From: Affinundibacterium fentianense
Lineage (GTDB): Bacteria > Pseudomonadota > Gammaproteobacteria > Burkholderiales > Burkholderiaceae_D
Length of the DNA: 64,000 nucleotides
NCBI RefSeq assembly: GCF_018139545.1
Contig: NZ_JAGSPJ010000004.1
Location: 62,001 to 126,000, forward strand
Reading direction: 5' to 3'
Within the stretch, counting starts at the first letter, position 1. Every line of letters begins with the position of its first letter. The notes beneath the pieces are model-generated. The model was not told where the DNA came from, made no database searches, and saw only the letters and a program-made list of their open reading frames with translations. Below, piece by piece: positions 34,701 through 45,400 of the stretch. The translations under genes were made by a program, and so were the position numbers.

Positions 34701-37700
34701 TTCTTTTCTAAGCTGCCTGTGCGGCAGTGAACGCAATTCACCGACCAATCGGATCGACCGTGTTTTTCTAAGCTGCCTGTGCGGCAGTGAACTTGGATTG
34801 TATTCACCGACCGCAATCCCTTGATTTCTAAGCTGCCTGTGCGGCAGTGAACAAAAAATTTTGCATTTTGTTCTCCTGTTTTATTTTCTAAGCTGCCTGT
34901 GCGGCAGTGAACAGCACCAAAGCCAAAGGCAAAGATCGGAAATATTTCTAAGCTGCCTGTGCGGCAGTGAACATAGTCTATCGCCTTCCTTGTCTTTTTT
35001 AATATTTCTAAGCTGCCTGTGCGGCAGTGAACTTTGCCTCGATTCTTCTCCATGTTTTCTTCGTTTTCTAAGCTGCCTGTGCGGCAGTGAACGCTAAAGA
35101 AAGCGATTTTCGAGCGTTTTTAATTTTCTAAGCTGCCTGTGCGGCAGTGAACACCTCCACGCGCATTAGTAACTATCTTACCTGTTTCTAAGCTGCCTGT
35201 GCGGCAGTGAACCGGTGCATTTGCGCTGATCGTATTTAGTTTCTTTTCTAAGCTGCCTGTGCGGCAGTGAACAAACAAAAAAGCGATTAAGTCTGAGTTC
35301 TTAATTTCTAAGCTGCCTGTGCGGCAGTGAACGGGTGGTGGAGCAAATACTAATGCAAGTCCTGTTTCTAAGCTGCCTGTGCGGCAGTGAACTTCCGTCA
35401 AAAGTTGACACGTCAGACCAAATATTTCTAAGCTGCCTGTGCGGCAGTGAACTATGCTCATTGTTGGACTGATCTTAACTGCAATTTCTAAGCTGCCTGT
35501 GCGGCAGTGAACATATTCACATTACGAAGGAAAATTTCATTATTTTTCTAAGCTGCCTGTGCGGCAGTGAACTCGGTGCGTGTCAATCGTGGATTAGAAA
35601 TAACTTTCTAAGCTGCCTGTGCGGCAGTGAACTCGCCTAAAGGAAATGAAATGATATTAGTTCATTTCTAAGCTGCCTGTGCGGCAGTGAACATGAATAC
35701 GCATTAGCCAATAATTATTTCTCATTTCTAAGCTGCCTGTGCGGCAGTGAATGCATCATTATTTGAAGATGCAGAATTTTCCGATTTCTAAGCTGCCTGT
35801 GCGGCAGTGAACTGTTACCATGCAAAAATCAAGGTAGAAAGTCGTTTCTAAGCTGCCTGTGCGGCAGTGAACTTTAATCGCATTCCCGCCTGTTTTGCCG
35901 TCTGTTTCTAAGCTGCCTGTGCGGCAGTGAACGTGAAGATCGAGCAAACAGAAATTAATAGAAATTTCTAAGCTGCCTGTGCGGCAGTGAACCAGATGAC
36001 ATGCTCGATATTTATGTAGAGGTTTTTCTAAGCTGCCTGTGCGGCAGTGAACGCTTTCGACTTTGTTCCAATCGTCAACGGTAATTTCTAAGCTGCCTGT
36101 GCGGCAGTGAACTTTGCTGGTCGCTTTGGTCGCATTTTTTGTCATTTCTAAGCTGCCTGTGCGGCAGTGAACGAAAAAGAGCCGCTATTTTCTTTTCCGT
36201 TTTTTTTCTAAGCTGCCTGTGCGGCAGTGAACGTGCAATGAAAGGAACACCGCGCGGTTGGCCTTTTCTAAGCTGCCTGTGCGGCAGTGAACTCGAATCT
36301 GACTATGCTCTGGCAAAGTCGCTTTTTCTAAGCTGCCTGTGCGGCAGTGAACCGGCATTTTTGTTAATGATTCGTGCGGCTGAATTTCTAAGCTGCCTGT
36401 GCGGCAGTGAACGCAGACGCAGGGATGTTGCTTTGCCGTTGAGTTTTCTAAGCTGCCTGTGCGGCAGTGAACATTTTTCAGACGGAACAGCAATTAGTCC
36501 AAGCTTTCTAAGCTGCCTGTGCGGCAGTGAACGACATGGTGCGAGCGACGATCGCCGTGCCGATTTTCTAAGCTGCCTGTGCGGCAGTGAACATAAAAAG
36601 TCTCAAGTCGAATATTCTTCAGAATTTTCTAAGCTGCCTGTGCGGCAGTGAACGCAATTGCGCGGTGCGTTGTTAAAACGTTTGTTTTCTAAGCTGCCTG
36701 TGCGGCAGTGAACACGGTTGAGACCTTGTCGCGTCTGCAAAAAGTTTTCTAAGCTGCCTGTGCGGCAGTGAACCCGTGCATGAATTCTTTACAGGATTTA
36801 TCAAATTTCTAAGCTGCCTGTGCGGCAGTGAACGAGAAATACAAATTTTTCTGACAGTTCAAGCATTTCTAAGCTGCCTGTGCGGCAGTGAACATACCGA
36901 TCATTTGCCTAGCACTTTCCGCGATTTTCTAAGCTGCCTGTGCGGCAGTGAACGAACAAGTCAAATAACCACCCCAGATTTGTCGTTTCTAAGCTGCCTG
37001 TGCGGCAGTGAACTTTACGAGCAATTTTAGAAAAACCTTGCGCATTTTCTAAGCTGCCTGTGCGGCAGTGAACAGTACCCGCAAGAATCAATATCGAGAC
37101 GAGTATTTCTAAGCTGCCTGTGCGGCAGTGAACAATCGCAAAGGTTTTGACAAAGCGGCTATTAATTTCTAAGCTGCCTGTGCGGCAGTGAACATGCCGC
37201 CTGAAATGCGGCTTTAACTTTGAAATTTCTAAGCTGCCTGTGCGGCAGTGAACTGCTTTATGAGCTCGCGATGAAAAACCAACTTTTTCTAAGCTGCCTG
37301 TGCGGCAGTGAACAGGTTGGGTTGGGAGTAAATGACTTTCTTTATTTTCTAAGCTGCCTGTGCGGCAGTGAACATTCCTCCGCGAATTTACAAACCATTG
37401 TTCAGTTTCTAAGCTGCCTGTGCGGCAGTGAACGATAAAGAATGATCCCAATACAATTGCAAAATTTTCTAAGCTGCCTGTGCGGCAGTGAACGCGATAT
37501 TGTCGCAAACATTATCATTGGTTCGTTTCTAAGCTGCCTGTGCGGCAGTGAACCGGTTGATGCTGTTGCTTTGTACATGCGTTACTTTCTAAGCTGCCTG
37601 TGCGGCAGTGAACACGATCCCAACTGTAGATGATGACTTCGGCACTTTCTAAGCTGCCTGTGCGGCAGTGAACAATGATCACCCCGACATTCGGCGCATC

Positions 37701-38153
37701 TTTGCTTTCTAAGCTGCCTGTGCGGCAGTGAACGGCGTGAAGCTGAGCGTCAGATATGTTTGAGATTTCTAAGCTGCCTGTGCGGCAGTGAACGAGTAGA
37801 TGCTAGTGCGACATTAATATAATCATTTCTAAGCTGCCTGTGCGGCAGTGAACAATGCATTGCTTGATATCGCTGATGAATTTAATTTCTAAGCTGCCTG
37901 TGCGGCAGTGAACAATTCTCGGCTGATTCGGTTGCATTCGTATCATTTCTAAGCTGCCTGTGCGGCAGTGAACCAGACTTGCTTGCAAAAACTTTTTCTG
38001 ACTTATTTCTAAGCTGCCTGTGCGGCAGTGAACGTCGTGCGTTTGGGGTTCCTCCACATATGGTATTTCTAAGCTGCCTGTGCGGCAGTGAACTACCAGT
38101 AGCCGCACGAGCCATCACACCGAAATTTCTAAGCTGCCTGTGCGGCAGTGAAC
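31703..38153 (-). CRISPR. Type I-F CRISPR array, 108 repeats and 107 spacers
   Basis: The 28-base repeat, read on the - strand, begins GTTCACTGCCGC and ends GCTTAGAAA, with a CTGCC/GGCAG hairpin; this is the type I-F (Csy) repeat. I count 108 repeats and 107 spacers. Of the spacers, 105 are 32 bases, one is 33 (36593-36625) and one is 34 (33111-33144), which adds up exactly to 6451 bases. The copy at 31703-31730 has lost its terminal TTTCT-type end, so it is the old, trailer end. The array is read on the - strand, and the leader-proximal repeat is 38126-38153, next to cas6f. Repeats at 32423-33952 carry one shared base change. Single extra changes occur at about 32654, 32810 and 35752. Confidence 0.99.
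32423..33952 (-). repeat. Block of 26 variant CRISPR repeats
   Basis: Every one of these 26 consecutive repeats has CTGCCTATGCGGCAG on the + strand, while the 12 older and 70 newer repeats have CTGCCTGTGCGGCAG. The changed base lies in the loop of the crRNA hairpin, so the stem cut by Cas6f is untouched. Confidence 0.97.
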
Positions 38154-38516
38154 AGCATTGTATAAAGAAAAAAATAAGTTGCAACAATCACTTAGCGCAT
38201 TTTTTCGGCTTTCACCAATGTTCTAACGACTTGTTGCAACTGTCTGATTTTTATAATGTTTTTTTAAAGAGCAATTTGATTGGGCTAAATTGGTGTTTGA
38301 TCGTTTTGACCAGACACCTTCCAATGACGAATATATGGTGTCAGTTACCTATTCGTACTGAACGGCCTGTTTCGAATCCAGTCGTCGGTGTGATCACTGT
38401 TCTTAAAACGGGCTAGATCCTTGATGCAAATGTATTCGTTACCGTTTTGTGACCATACACCGACATGTTGATCAGAGTCTTAAAATTTGACTACTATGGA
38501 GTGATCGATCTCAAAT
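38154..38516 (-). promoter_or_regulatory. CRISPR leader and array promoter region
   Basis: This AT-rich stretch separates the cas6f stop from the leader-proximal repeat. An 11-base inverted repeat, AGTTGCAACAA at 38177-38187 and TTGTTGCAACT at 38231-38241, has its inner copy 23 bases from the first repeat. On the - strand a TTGCTC followed by TATAAA-like sequence lies near 38260-38275, a possible array promoter. I-F integration normally needs an IHF bend in the leader, but I found no full IHF consensus by eye. No open frame here resembles a known gene, and no CRISPR-repeat-like relic was seen. Confidence 0.7.
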
Positions 38517-39119
38517 TTAGAACCACGGAACTGTTCCGGTTTTACTTAGACCGTAACAATCAAATTTACCTTCAGCTGGCCTATCTCCAAGCACTCTTTC
38601 AATAAAGATTAAAAAGTGAGACGAATCACCTGGCCCTGACCGTTTTTTAGTTTCTTGACTATCCATATTAATAAACGGCAACTTGCAATCCCCTGATCGT
38701 GCTTCTTTTCGCAAATAAGCCAACACCTCATCGTAAGGCTTATTTAAATGCACCGCTCTACGCTGCGCCTTTTTTTCGATTGACTTAACCGGTTTGCGCT
38801 TAAAACTAGCATATTGTGAGACGCCCGATGGTACAGATCTAATCGGCTTAATATGGCAATAGTCACTCAGCCTATTTAACCAGCGATGAATGTCCAATTT
38901 TTGCAAATCTTCCTCCGTGTTAGCCAGCAGCCGCAGTTGATTACCTAAAGGAAAATCCTTGTCGCCATAATTTATGATGGAGATCGCGACCGCAGATTCA
39001 TTGTCACCAATTTTGTTATCGACTAAAGCAATATGCACTTGTTGAAAGGCCTTCTGCCAAAGGAAGCCAAGGTTGGCTTCCGCGTCTGGTAAAAGAGTGA
39101 TGTCGAGATAATATTTCAT
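38517..39119 (-). CDS. cas6f: Cas6f (Csy4) crRNA endoribonuclease
   Basis: This 200-residue protein cuts the array transcript at the 3' base of each repeat hairpin and stays bound as part of the Csy complex. It starts KYYLDITLLPDAEAN. A histidine at residue 29 (FQQVHIALVD) falls exactly where the catalytic His29 lies in Pseudomonas Csy4. The C-terminal signature CYGLSKTGTVPWF is nearly that of known Csy4 proteins. An arginine-rich helix for hairpin binding is visible around 105-125 (RKPVKSIEKKAQRRAVHL). It is the last gene of the cas operon, two bases after cas7f, next to the leader. Confidence 0.97.
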   Translation of the reverse strand: MKYYLDITLLPDAEANLGFLWQKAFQQVHIALVDNKIGDNESAVAISIINYGDKDFPLGNQLRLLANTEEDLQKLDIHRWLNRLSDYCHIKPIRSVPSGVSQYASFKRKPVKSIEKKAQRRAVHLNKPYDEVLAYLRKEARSGDCKLPFINMDSQETKKRSGPGDSSHFLIFIERVLGDRPAEGKFDCYGLSKTGTVPWF

Positions 39120-39121
39120 GA

Positions 39122-40165
39122 CTACTCCTTATCGCTTTCTCCAAATACGCCACCACGTACCAAAGCCGCCATTACATAATGTTCTTCGTTTTCATTTGCC
39201 AATGCTTCACCGCGGGCGTATTTATCAAACAATGTATAAAAATCCGCCTTATCTTTAGGTTTCCGGTACGCTACGCCCAAATTAGTTACGGCACCAAACG
39301 GTTCAATCGCAATAGGTCCCGTATCAAGGTCTTCATAATTTGGATACCAAGTGTCAATAGAACGCAATGCATTACCAATTTTTTGTGAATGCATGGCTGC
39401 ATTGCCATTAACCGCGTAAAGAATTTTGCTCTTTTTCGATTTACTATTGCTTTTATCTAAGACCAGCTCTTCACTCGGATATACTTCTTGCGACTTACCA
39501 ATTTGCGCATACGCATTAATTTCTAACATTAGGAAGCTATCTTGTCCTGACAAAGCGTTCGCAATCCGTACTGCGAGTTCGCTGATTTTATTGTCACTCG
39601 AATCAAAGCTTCTTAAAGGAATTTGTGCAGCATCAAAAATCCAACTTGTTTCACTACCTTTATTTAACACTTTAACGTGTACTTCAATCTTTTCAGCGCC
39701 GACACGGTTACGCCACAGGAAACGAGCATTAGCAATATTGGTTGCATAACGCTTAGCCAATTCAGTAAAACCATGTTTTGCAATGTAAGCTTTCGCAACA
39801 CTGGTATAACTTAAATTAAAGCCAGCGTTATTACATGCTGAGGGGCGCTCTACCCCGCTTAACACTTTCAGCGTAAAAACTAATTTTAGCGTGTCTTGCT
39901 CTTGCCCTAAAGCGCACACATCCACAGTCTGCAAATTAGGACTCTCTACCTTAGCATCGAGTTTTGCGGGGTCATCTTTTAACGCCTTATTCAGCCTATT
40001 GGAAATAGTTCCACGCACTGACTTCTCAATCAACGCCAGTGGCGTCGTATGAGCAAGACGATTGTCCCAAGTCGTACCAGACATGTAGCCATCGGAAGGT
40101 ACAAGTTTTTTTTCAAAAGCTAGTACTGAGGCTTTGCCAATTGTTTGCGTTGCGTTTGTTACCAT
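39122..40165 (-). CDS. cas7f: Cas7f (Csy3) backbone subunit
   Basis: The six-copy backbone protein of the I-F Cascade that coats the crRNA spacer. The start at 40165 (protein MVTNATQTIGKASVLAFEKK, 347 residues) fits Csy3 length (about 340) and has AAGGA nearby. A longer frame to 40231 would overlap cas5f. Recognisable segments are ASVLAFEKKLVPSDGYMSG, similar to the Csy3 start, ARFLWRNRVGAEKIEV and GAVTNLGVAYRKPKDKADFYTLFD. It lies between cas5f and cas6f in one operon. Confidence 0.96.
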   Translation of the reverse strand: MVTNATQTIGKASVLAFEKKLVPSDGYMSGTTWDNRLAHTTPLALIEKSVRGTISNRLNKALKDDPAKLDAKVESPNLQTVDVCALGQEQDTLKLVFTLKVLSGVERPSACNNAGFNLSYTSVAKAYIAKHGFTELAKRYATNIANARFLWRNRVGAEKIEVHVKVLNKGSETSWIFDAAQIPLRSFDSSDNKISELAVRIANALSGQDSFLMLEINAYAQIGKSQEVYPSEELVLDKSNSKSKKSKILYAVNGNAAMHSQKIGNALRSIDTWYPNYEDLDTGPIAIEPFGAVTNLGVAYRKPKDKADFYTLFDKYARGEALANENEEHYVMAALVRGGVFGESDKE

Positions 40166-40179
40166 GATGTTGTTCCTTT

Positions 40180-41106
40180 TTATGCGGTTAAAGTATTTTG
40201 GATTACTACGGGACGTGGGGATTGCTGACACAAATAAAGATTGTTGGGTTCATCGTAGTGGTAGTGCCACATCAATTCGTCCAGTGACCGAAGACGATAT
40301 GGCATGATGAATTCGCCCAGCGTTACGACTGCTTCGGCAAATCGGTGAGGTGTTGAAGGGTCACGTTGATTTAGCGTTTGGCCTGGCTCCGCCAAAGGTG
40401 ATATACCTTGAAAACCCGTTGCAATCGGGACAAGCCACCCCGATGTCTTACGCTTGCTCGTCCAGTTGACGTTACCATCTTCATCGATTTCGCTTTGATT
40501 CTTAATAGACAAATAATCGAGCAAAGCATCTACGGCATCCTGACCTTGTTGCATGGCTTCCAGCATCAATTCACGGCGTTCGATCAAAGCAAAACCTGGC
40601 ATTAATTTACGAGCCAATTTTCTAAATTCCTGCGCATCGTTCTGATCGACTTTAATAAATTCTGGATTAGATGCTGAAACAATATCCCCACCTGCCATCT
40701 TTAATTGGCTATGTAAGAAATTCTGGAGAAGAGGCTTCACCTCTTCTTCGTCGTCCTTATCAATGCCACTGGTTTCAATCGCTAAAGAGACTTCCAAGTG
40801 GCAGCGCGCTTCCTCATTAAAAGCTGGGCGATTGCCGTCTTTATCCAAGGGATTACCCGTACCGATAATCGAGTACACATAATCACCACGACCTTTATAG
40901 GTTTGCAAATCTATATGGTGACATACCACGCCAACTTGTTTAAAAACTAGATCATCAAAGCCAGTCGCCACCAACTTTCTTTGCAAAGCATGGACAGCAC
41001 CCAGCCATGCCGTCATTGCAGGGAAGCCAATGCTGTAAGGACTCGATAAGGCATTGGCGTTTAAAATTTTTATATGCGGCAGCAATAAGATGCGCATTAT
41101 GCTCAT
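40180..41106 (-). CDS. cas5f: Cas5f (Csy2) subunit
   Basis: A 308-residue Csy2 protein that caps the 5' handle of the crRNA with Cas8f. It starts MRILLLPHIKILNANALSSPYSIGFPAMTAWLGAV, close to known Csy2 proteins, and contains KMAGGDIVSA-like MAGGDIVSASN, FALIERRELM and the C-terminal FAEAVVTLGEFIMPYRLRS. The frame starts four bases inside the end of cas8f and ends 14 bases before the chosen cas7f start, so the genes are tightly coupled. Confidence 0.95.
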   Translation of the reverse strand: MSIMRILLLPHIKILNANALSSPYSIGFPAMTAWLGAVHALQRKLVATGFDDLVFKQVGVVCHHIDLQTYKGRGDYVYSIIGTGNPLDKDGNRPAFNEEARCHLEVSLAIETSGIDKDDEEEVKPLLQNFLHSQLKMAGGDIVSASNPEFIKVDQNDAQEFRKLARKLMPGFALIERRELMLEAMQQGQDAVDALLDYLSIKNQSEIDEDGNVNWTSKRKTSGWLVPIATGFQGISPLAEPGQTLNQRDPSTPHRFAEAVVTLGEFIMPYRLRSLDELMWHYHYDEPNNLYLCQQSPRPVVIQNTLTA

Positions 41107-42413
41107 AGCAATGCCTCCTTCTGTTCTTGGATTAATTGGGTCACATGTTTTAATTCGTCATCGTTGAGAGACAAAGCATTTTTCCCGAGAATTTTTTTGT
41201 AGGCCAGAATCATCCATCGTGCCGTACTTCGAAGAAACTCGTTCAAAAATTGATCATCATCTACTCGCTCAATTTTCCAATGGTCATCGAGCACTACTTT
41301 CTGCCATTTTGGCAAATCGGAAAAACGTTCTTTTGATGACCAATCAGGGTCCACAGCGCGCAACTGCCAAATCTTTTGAACAATTTCATCAAAAATTTCT
41401 AGTAAAATTTCGTCGCGACGAGTGCGAACTTGAAAGTTATTTCGACTATCCACCAACCACTTATGCATCAGTTCAAATTGCAGCTTAAATTGATTTGGCC
41501 ATAAGCAGTTACTGAAAAAATCTGTCGTTGGTAATCGTGTAAGTTCTGGTTTTAAAGAAGGTGGGAGGCTTGAAATTAAATAAGCAATGCCAGCACTTTT
41601 TACGTTCAAATAACTAACATTGCCCATTTTCGTGAATTCATTGTGACTGAAACCAATTTCGGTCAGATTAGGCATTTCTTCGAACCCGTCCGCATAGAAC
41701 TTATTTTCGGATCTAAATCTTTTGACTGATGTTCCATCAATCCACTTATCAAACTCATTCACTCTTCGCTTAACCTCGAACATCAACATCGAAGGTGTTG
41801 TAATTGAAAGTAAATGATATCCAGCCGTGACTGGAAAATATACTTGTCGAATCAAATCGTGTGTCATCGGCGTAGCTTCTTCTCCCCAATAAACAAGCGA
41901 ACATTTGCTTTTTACGGCTTGAAAATCTATCCCCAAATTTCCAACGAAGTCTTTTAATTTCTCATCGTCATTCTCGAAAAGACTAATGAGTTTTTTCCCA
42001 TCTCCCAACTCAATTGAAAGCAAAGCACATAACTCAAAAATAACCGTGTTGGTTGCTGAATTCCCTGAAACGTCAAATCTAGTTTCCGAATTAACGTTGC
42101 CAGTCTTAACGTATCCATCTTGACAAAGATCACCATAAAATATAGTGGAGGTCGTACCTCTAATTTTCGGATTTGTAAACTTTGTAGGATGCGTTGTCAC
42201 ATTTGGTTTCGCATCTTTTATTGCTTTTTCAAACCATGTTTTAATAGCATATTTACTGTCCGCTTCTGGTTGATGTTTTTCGCGGGCAGCGGCAATTACA
42301 GTTAATGATTGATCCTTTTTTGTCCTGATCTCTGCTGCCACCTTCTTCTCAAGAAAATCTGTTTTTGTTTTGAGAAGAAAGTCCTCAATTAATCGTTTTG
42401 CTTCCATCATCAT
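41103..42413 (-). CDS. cas8f: Cas8f (Csy1) large subunit
   Basis: The 436-residue large subunit that recognises the PAM (usually a CC dinucleotide in I-F) and helps recruit Cas2-3. It lies between cas3 and cas5f with four-base overlaps at both ends. The C-terminal two thirds match Csy1: GEEATPMTHDLIRQVYFPVTAGYHLLSIT, GSKNVSYLNVKSAG-like MGNVSYLNVKSAGIAYLISSLPP, and SNCLWPNQFKLQFELMHKWL. The N-terminus (MEAKRLIEDFLLKTKTDFLEKKV) is helical, as usual. Length is normal and there is no frameshift. Confidence 0.94.
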   Translation of the reverse strand: MMMEAKRLIEDFLLKTKTDFLEKKVAAEIRTKKDQSLTVIAAAREKHQPEADSKYAIKTWFEKAIKDAKPNVTTHPTKFTNPKIRGTTSTIFYGDLCQDGYVKTGNVNSETRFDVSGNSATNTVIFELCALLSIELGDGKKLISLFENDDEKLKDFVGNLGIDFQAVKSKCSLVYWGEEATPMTHDLIRQVYFPVTAGYHLLSITTPSMLMFEVKRRVNEFDKWIDGTSVKRFRSENKFYADGFEEMPNLTEIGFSHNEFTKMGNVSYLNVKSAGIAYLISSLPPSLKPELTRLPTTDFFSNCLWPNQFKLQFELMHKWLVDSRNNFQVRTRRDEILLEIFDEIVQKIWQLRAVDPDWSSKERFSDLPKWQKVVLDDHWKIERVDDDQFLNEFLRSTARWMILAYKKILGKNALSLNDDELKHVTQLIQEQKEALL

Positions 42414-45400
42414 TTCCCTTGTTTAACTTCCGTTAGCCCAAGCTGCGGCGAATAACTAAATTGCTTTTGCCCGTCTTCATTTAATGGGATAGAAATCTCC
42501 CCAAATCTAGATGCTGCTTTTTCCATACTAATTCCAAAGCACTCTGCGGTAGCTTGTAAAATGGCCTGATAGTCGCGCAGTAACCACAAACGATTTTTAG
42601 GCGCTGTATCTTCCTTATGCCGTATGTTTTGAACCGTTTCAGCTTTGGATAATTTTCCCTTTTGATCTTTTTCCATAAAAACAAATTTGCCTTCTGGATC
42701 ATTTTCGTCTTGCGATACGAGGTACAAAATTTGCGTTGGGCGGCTTTCACGGAAGCGATTGAGTTGCTGCGGTAGTGCAGTCAGCCACCAGCACTGCCTA
42801 AGCCATCCCTCTAAGCTCTCTGGTCCTTTGGCATCAAATCGCGTCAGCAAATTGGCAATTGCTTGATGCTCTAAATCTGCCAAACGATTATGTGGATCAA
42901 GAAAGGCTGGACGAGAAATACGTGACGTCGCATTAATCCGCTCACCAATCAATGCTTCATCAAGTAAATCATTAAGTCGATGACTACGTAAAGGCAACGA
43001 ATCACTTTCATAGCCTGGCCGACAAAATACTGCTTTGCGATCAATGGCAAGTACATTTTTTTGCTGCATGCCTTTGAGGTTGTATTCCAACAAAGCCATA
43101 TTTGGTAATGCTGGTTCAATATTGCGATGACGTAGAACACGCCCAGCCAATTGAATGATGGAGCGATAAGAAGATGGCTCTATCACCGCCCAATCAAAAT
43201 CGTGATCGCGTCCGACTTCTTCAACTGGCGTTGCAACCAGAATGTAAATAACATTCGACGCTGTTGTTGTGGCTAGTTGTTGTTTGATGTGGGGGTGTGC
43301 AAACACAGCCAATGGAACTTTGCGCTTTAAAACTTCGTCAAGATACTTCTCTTGCACACTGCGCATCAATAGAACTTGCTGGCTGTGGTAAGCCATCACT
43401 TTGACTTCAATATCGTCAAGCCATTCGGCCAACATTAAATATTCTGCTAGCGCGACGCAGGGAGATATATTCGCCACACGTACTACCCCGAACGATACTT
43501 TTTTATTTGTATTGGGATCGGTTTGATGATGTTCCAGATGTTTTTGGATAATGGCGTCTTTCACCGTTTCAAAAAAACCGTTTTGCAAACTGTTTGATGT
43601 TTTTTCTTCCGCTTCTTTGATCGGCGTAATCTGTGCTTTACGTTTGGCAATTTGCTGCGAAAGATTTTTGACACGTTTATCAATAAATTTTTGGTGATAG
43701 GAATCAAAACTAGTTTCGCCTTCTGTCGTCGCCAGCATCGTGACACTTTCTACTTGCGCACTAAATTCATCTACCCATCCACAACCTACTTTAAACGGTA
43801 TTTCACGACTTTTTGCAAATAATTGCCATCCCAGTTGATACGCATGGAAATAGCCTAGAGCTAAATCCGGCGGAATTGTCGCTGACGAAATCATCACTTT
43901 GCGTCCAAGCATTCCAGCCAAATGCACTAAACGGGCGATGGCAATCAAATCGCCACCGTCAAAATCGTCAATTTCATCAATCACGAGATCAGATGACATC
44001 AGACGTAAACACGGCAAAATATAACGCCCACCACGGGATGTCTCTGTCGCGGCCATAATGTGATCAATAGTGCAGACAAGAACTGGCGCGTAGAGAAACC
44101 GCCGTTCCTTATTGGTGGTGAGTACCGTTGCTAAGCCTTCTACAGGAATGTCACAGTCATAGCGCAGCTCGCTGTCCAATAATGACTCTGCTGACTCAGA
44201 GCCGAATTCCTCTTGCGTCGTTTTTTCAACAACATTACCTTGATGTGCCTTATGTAAATCCATCACGGCTTTAGAACCAATCAATACAGCAAGTTCGGTA
44301 TCATCCAAGCCTATGCGGTCCTTGTATTCATCGCCCGTTTGAATCGTTAAAGTGCGCAGCCCCAACGCAAGGATATAACGCAAGTTGTTCGCGTCAGGCG
44401 ATAGGGCACGCATGATTTTGGCATTAGCAAAGGTTTTTCCGCATCCGGTACTTGCCATATTGACGGTGAAGAATCCAAACTGTTCGTCTGTTTTTTTTCT
44501 GAGTTCTGCCTCACGCCAGCGATCTATCTGGGTGACAATTTTGTCTTGCCACGCAAATTCTTTAGGGCTTTTTTCTTTCAGATTTTTGGTCGAATCGGCA
44601 AAAGGTAATTCATGCTCAAATGCGGGCAGCCAATGTACTGCATTCAATGCTTGTTTGGCGACACCGCATAAATGCTCATCTAGTTTTTGTTTCAGCTGGC
44701 TTGTTTGACTATCAGTGTTGGCATAAATCGCCAAACTACTTTTCCAATTTGAATCAGCAGGTTTGGACGAATACAAGTGATCGCCCAGCATTAGTGACAG
44801 GCGTGCGTGGTGCAAAACGACCCGCCAGACCCCATTTTCCATAGACGCAGCCAACAAAGACTTTTCTGCAATCGCTTTGGCTGCCCATTTTTTAATCTGT
44901 TTTAGCCATTGTTCTGATTCGCTTAACAAACCGTTAGGGAAGTTGAAGCAATCGGCTAGTTCGATTTCACTGTGTGGATTGTCATAGCCCCAAAAACTTT
45001 CAAACCATTTATTCGCCTGACTTAATGAATTACATGCTTCGTCACGCCATTTTTCTTCGCAAATAACTTTAGACAGAGTAGGCAGTTTATGGTGGGTAAG
45101 AATGAGCCAAGCAACCAAACTAGCAAGTGGCGGTAAATTTTTTAATGGCTTTTTAGTAGCATTTGTGGTTAGAAATCGCTCTAATTTTTCTTCATTAACT
45201 TCACCATCAATCAAGCGTTTCAACCATTTCTCATCGTTATCCGCGCCATCAATGAAGGCATTTAGCAGTAAACATGAAACCCACTCGTGTCGTAATGGAT
45301 CGCTCATTGGCTTATGCGCAGACAGTTTATTTTGAAAACAAAGCGATGCCTTGCCCCAATCATGCAATAGCGCAGCCAACGCAGCACATACCTTTATCAG

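Noticed and set aside
34733..34824. Adjacent spacers 34733-34764 and 34793-34824 share the 11-mer ATTCACCGACC
   Set aside because: Among 107 spacers a shared 11-mer is expected by chance about once, and the rest of the two spacers does not align.
31865..38108. Many long open frames across the array, with repeated FLSCLCGSE-, VHCRTGSLE- or SLPHRQLRK-like peptides
   Set aside because: The repeat-plus-spacer unit is 60 bases, a multiple of three, so frames stay open by arithmetic. The repeated peptides are translations of the CRISPR repeat, not a repeat protein.
38154..38516. A CreTA-type toxin or guide-RNA module hidden beside the cas genes
   Set aside because: I looked for degenerate copies of the I-F repeat ends in this gap and in the cas1-regulator gap and found none.
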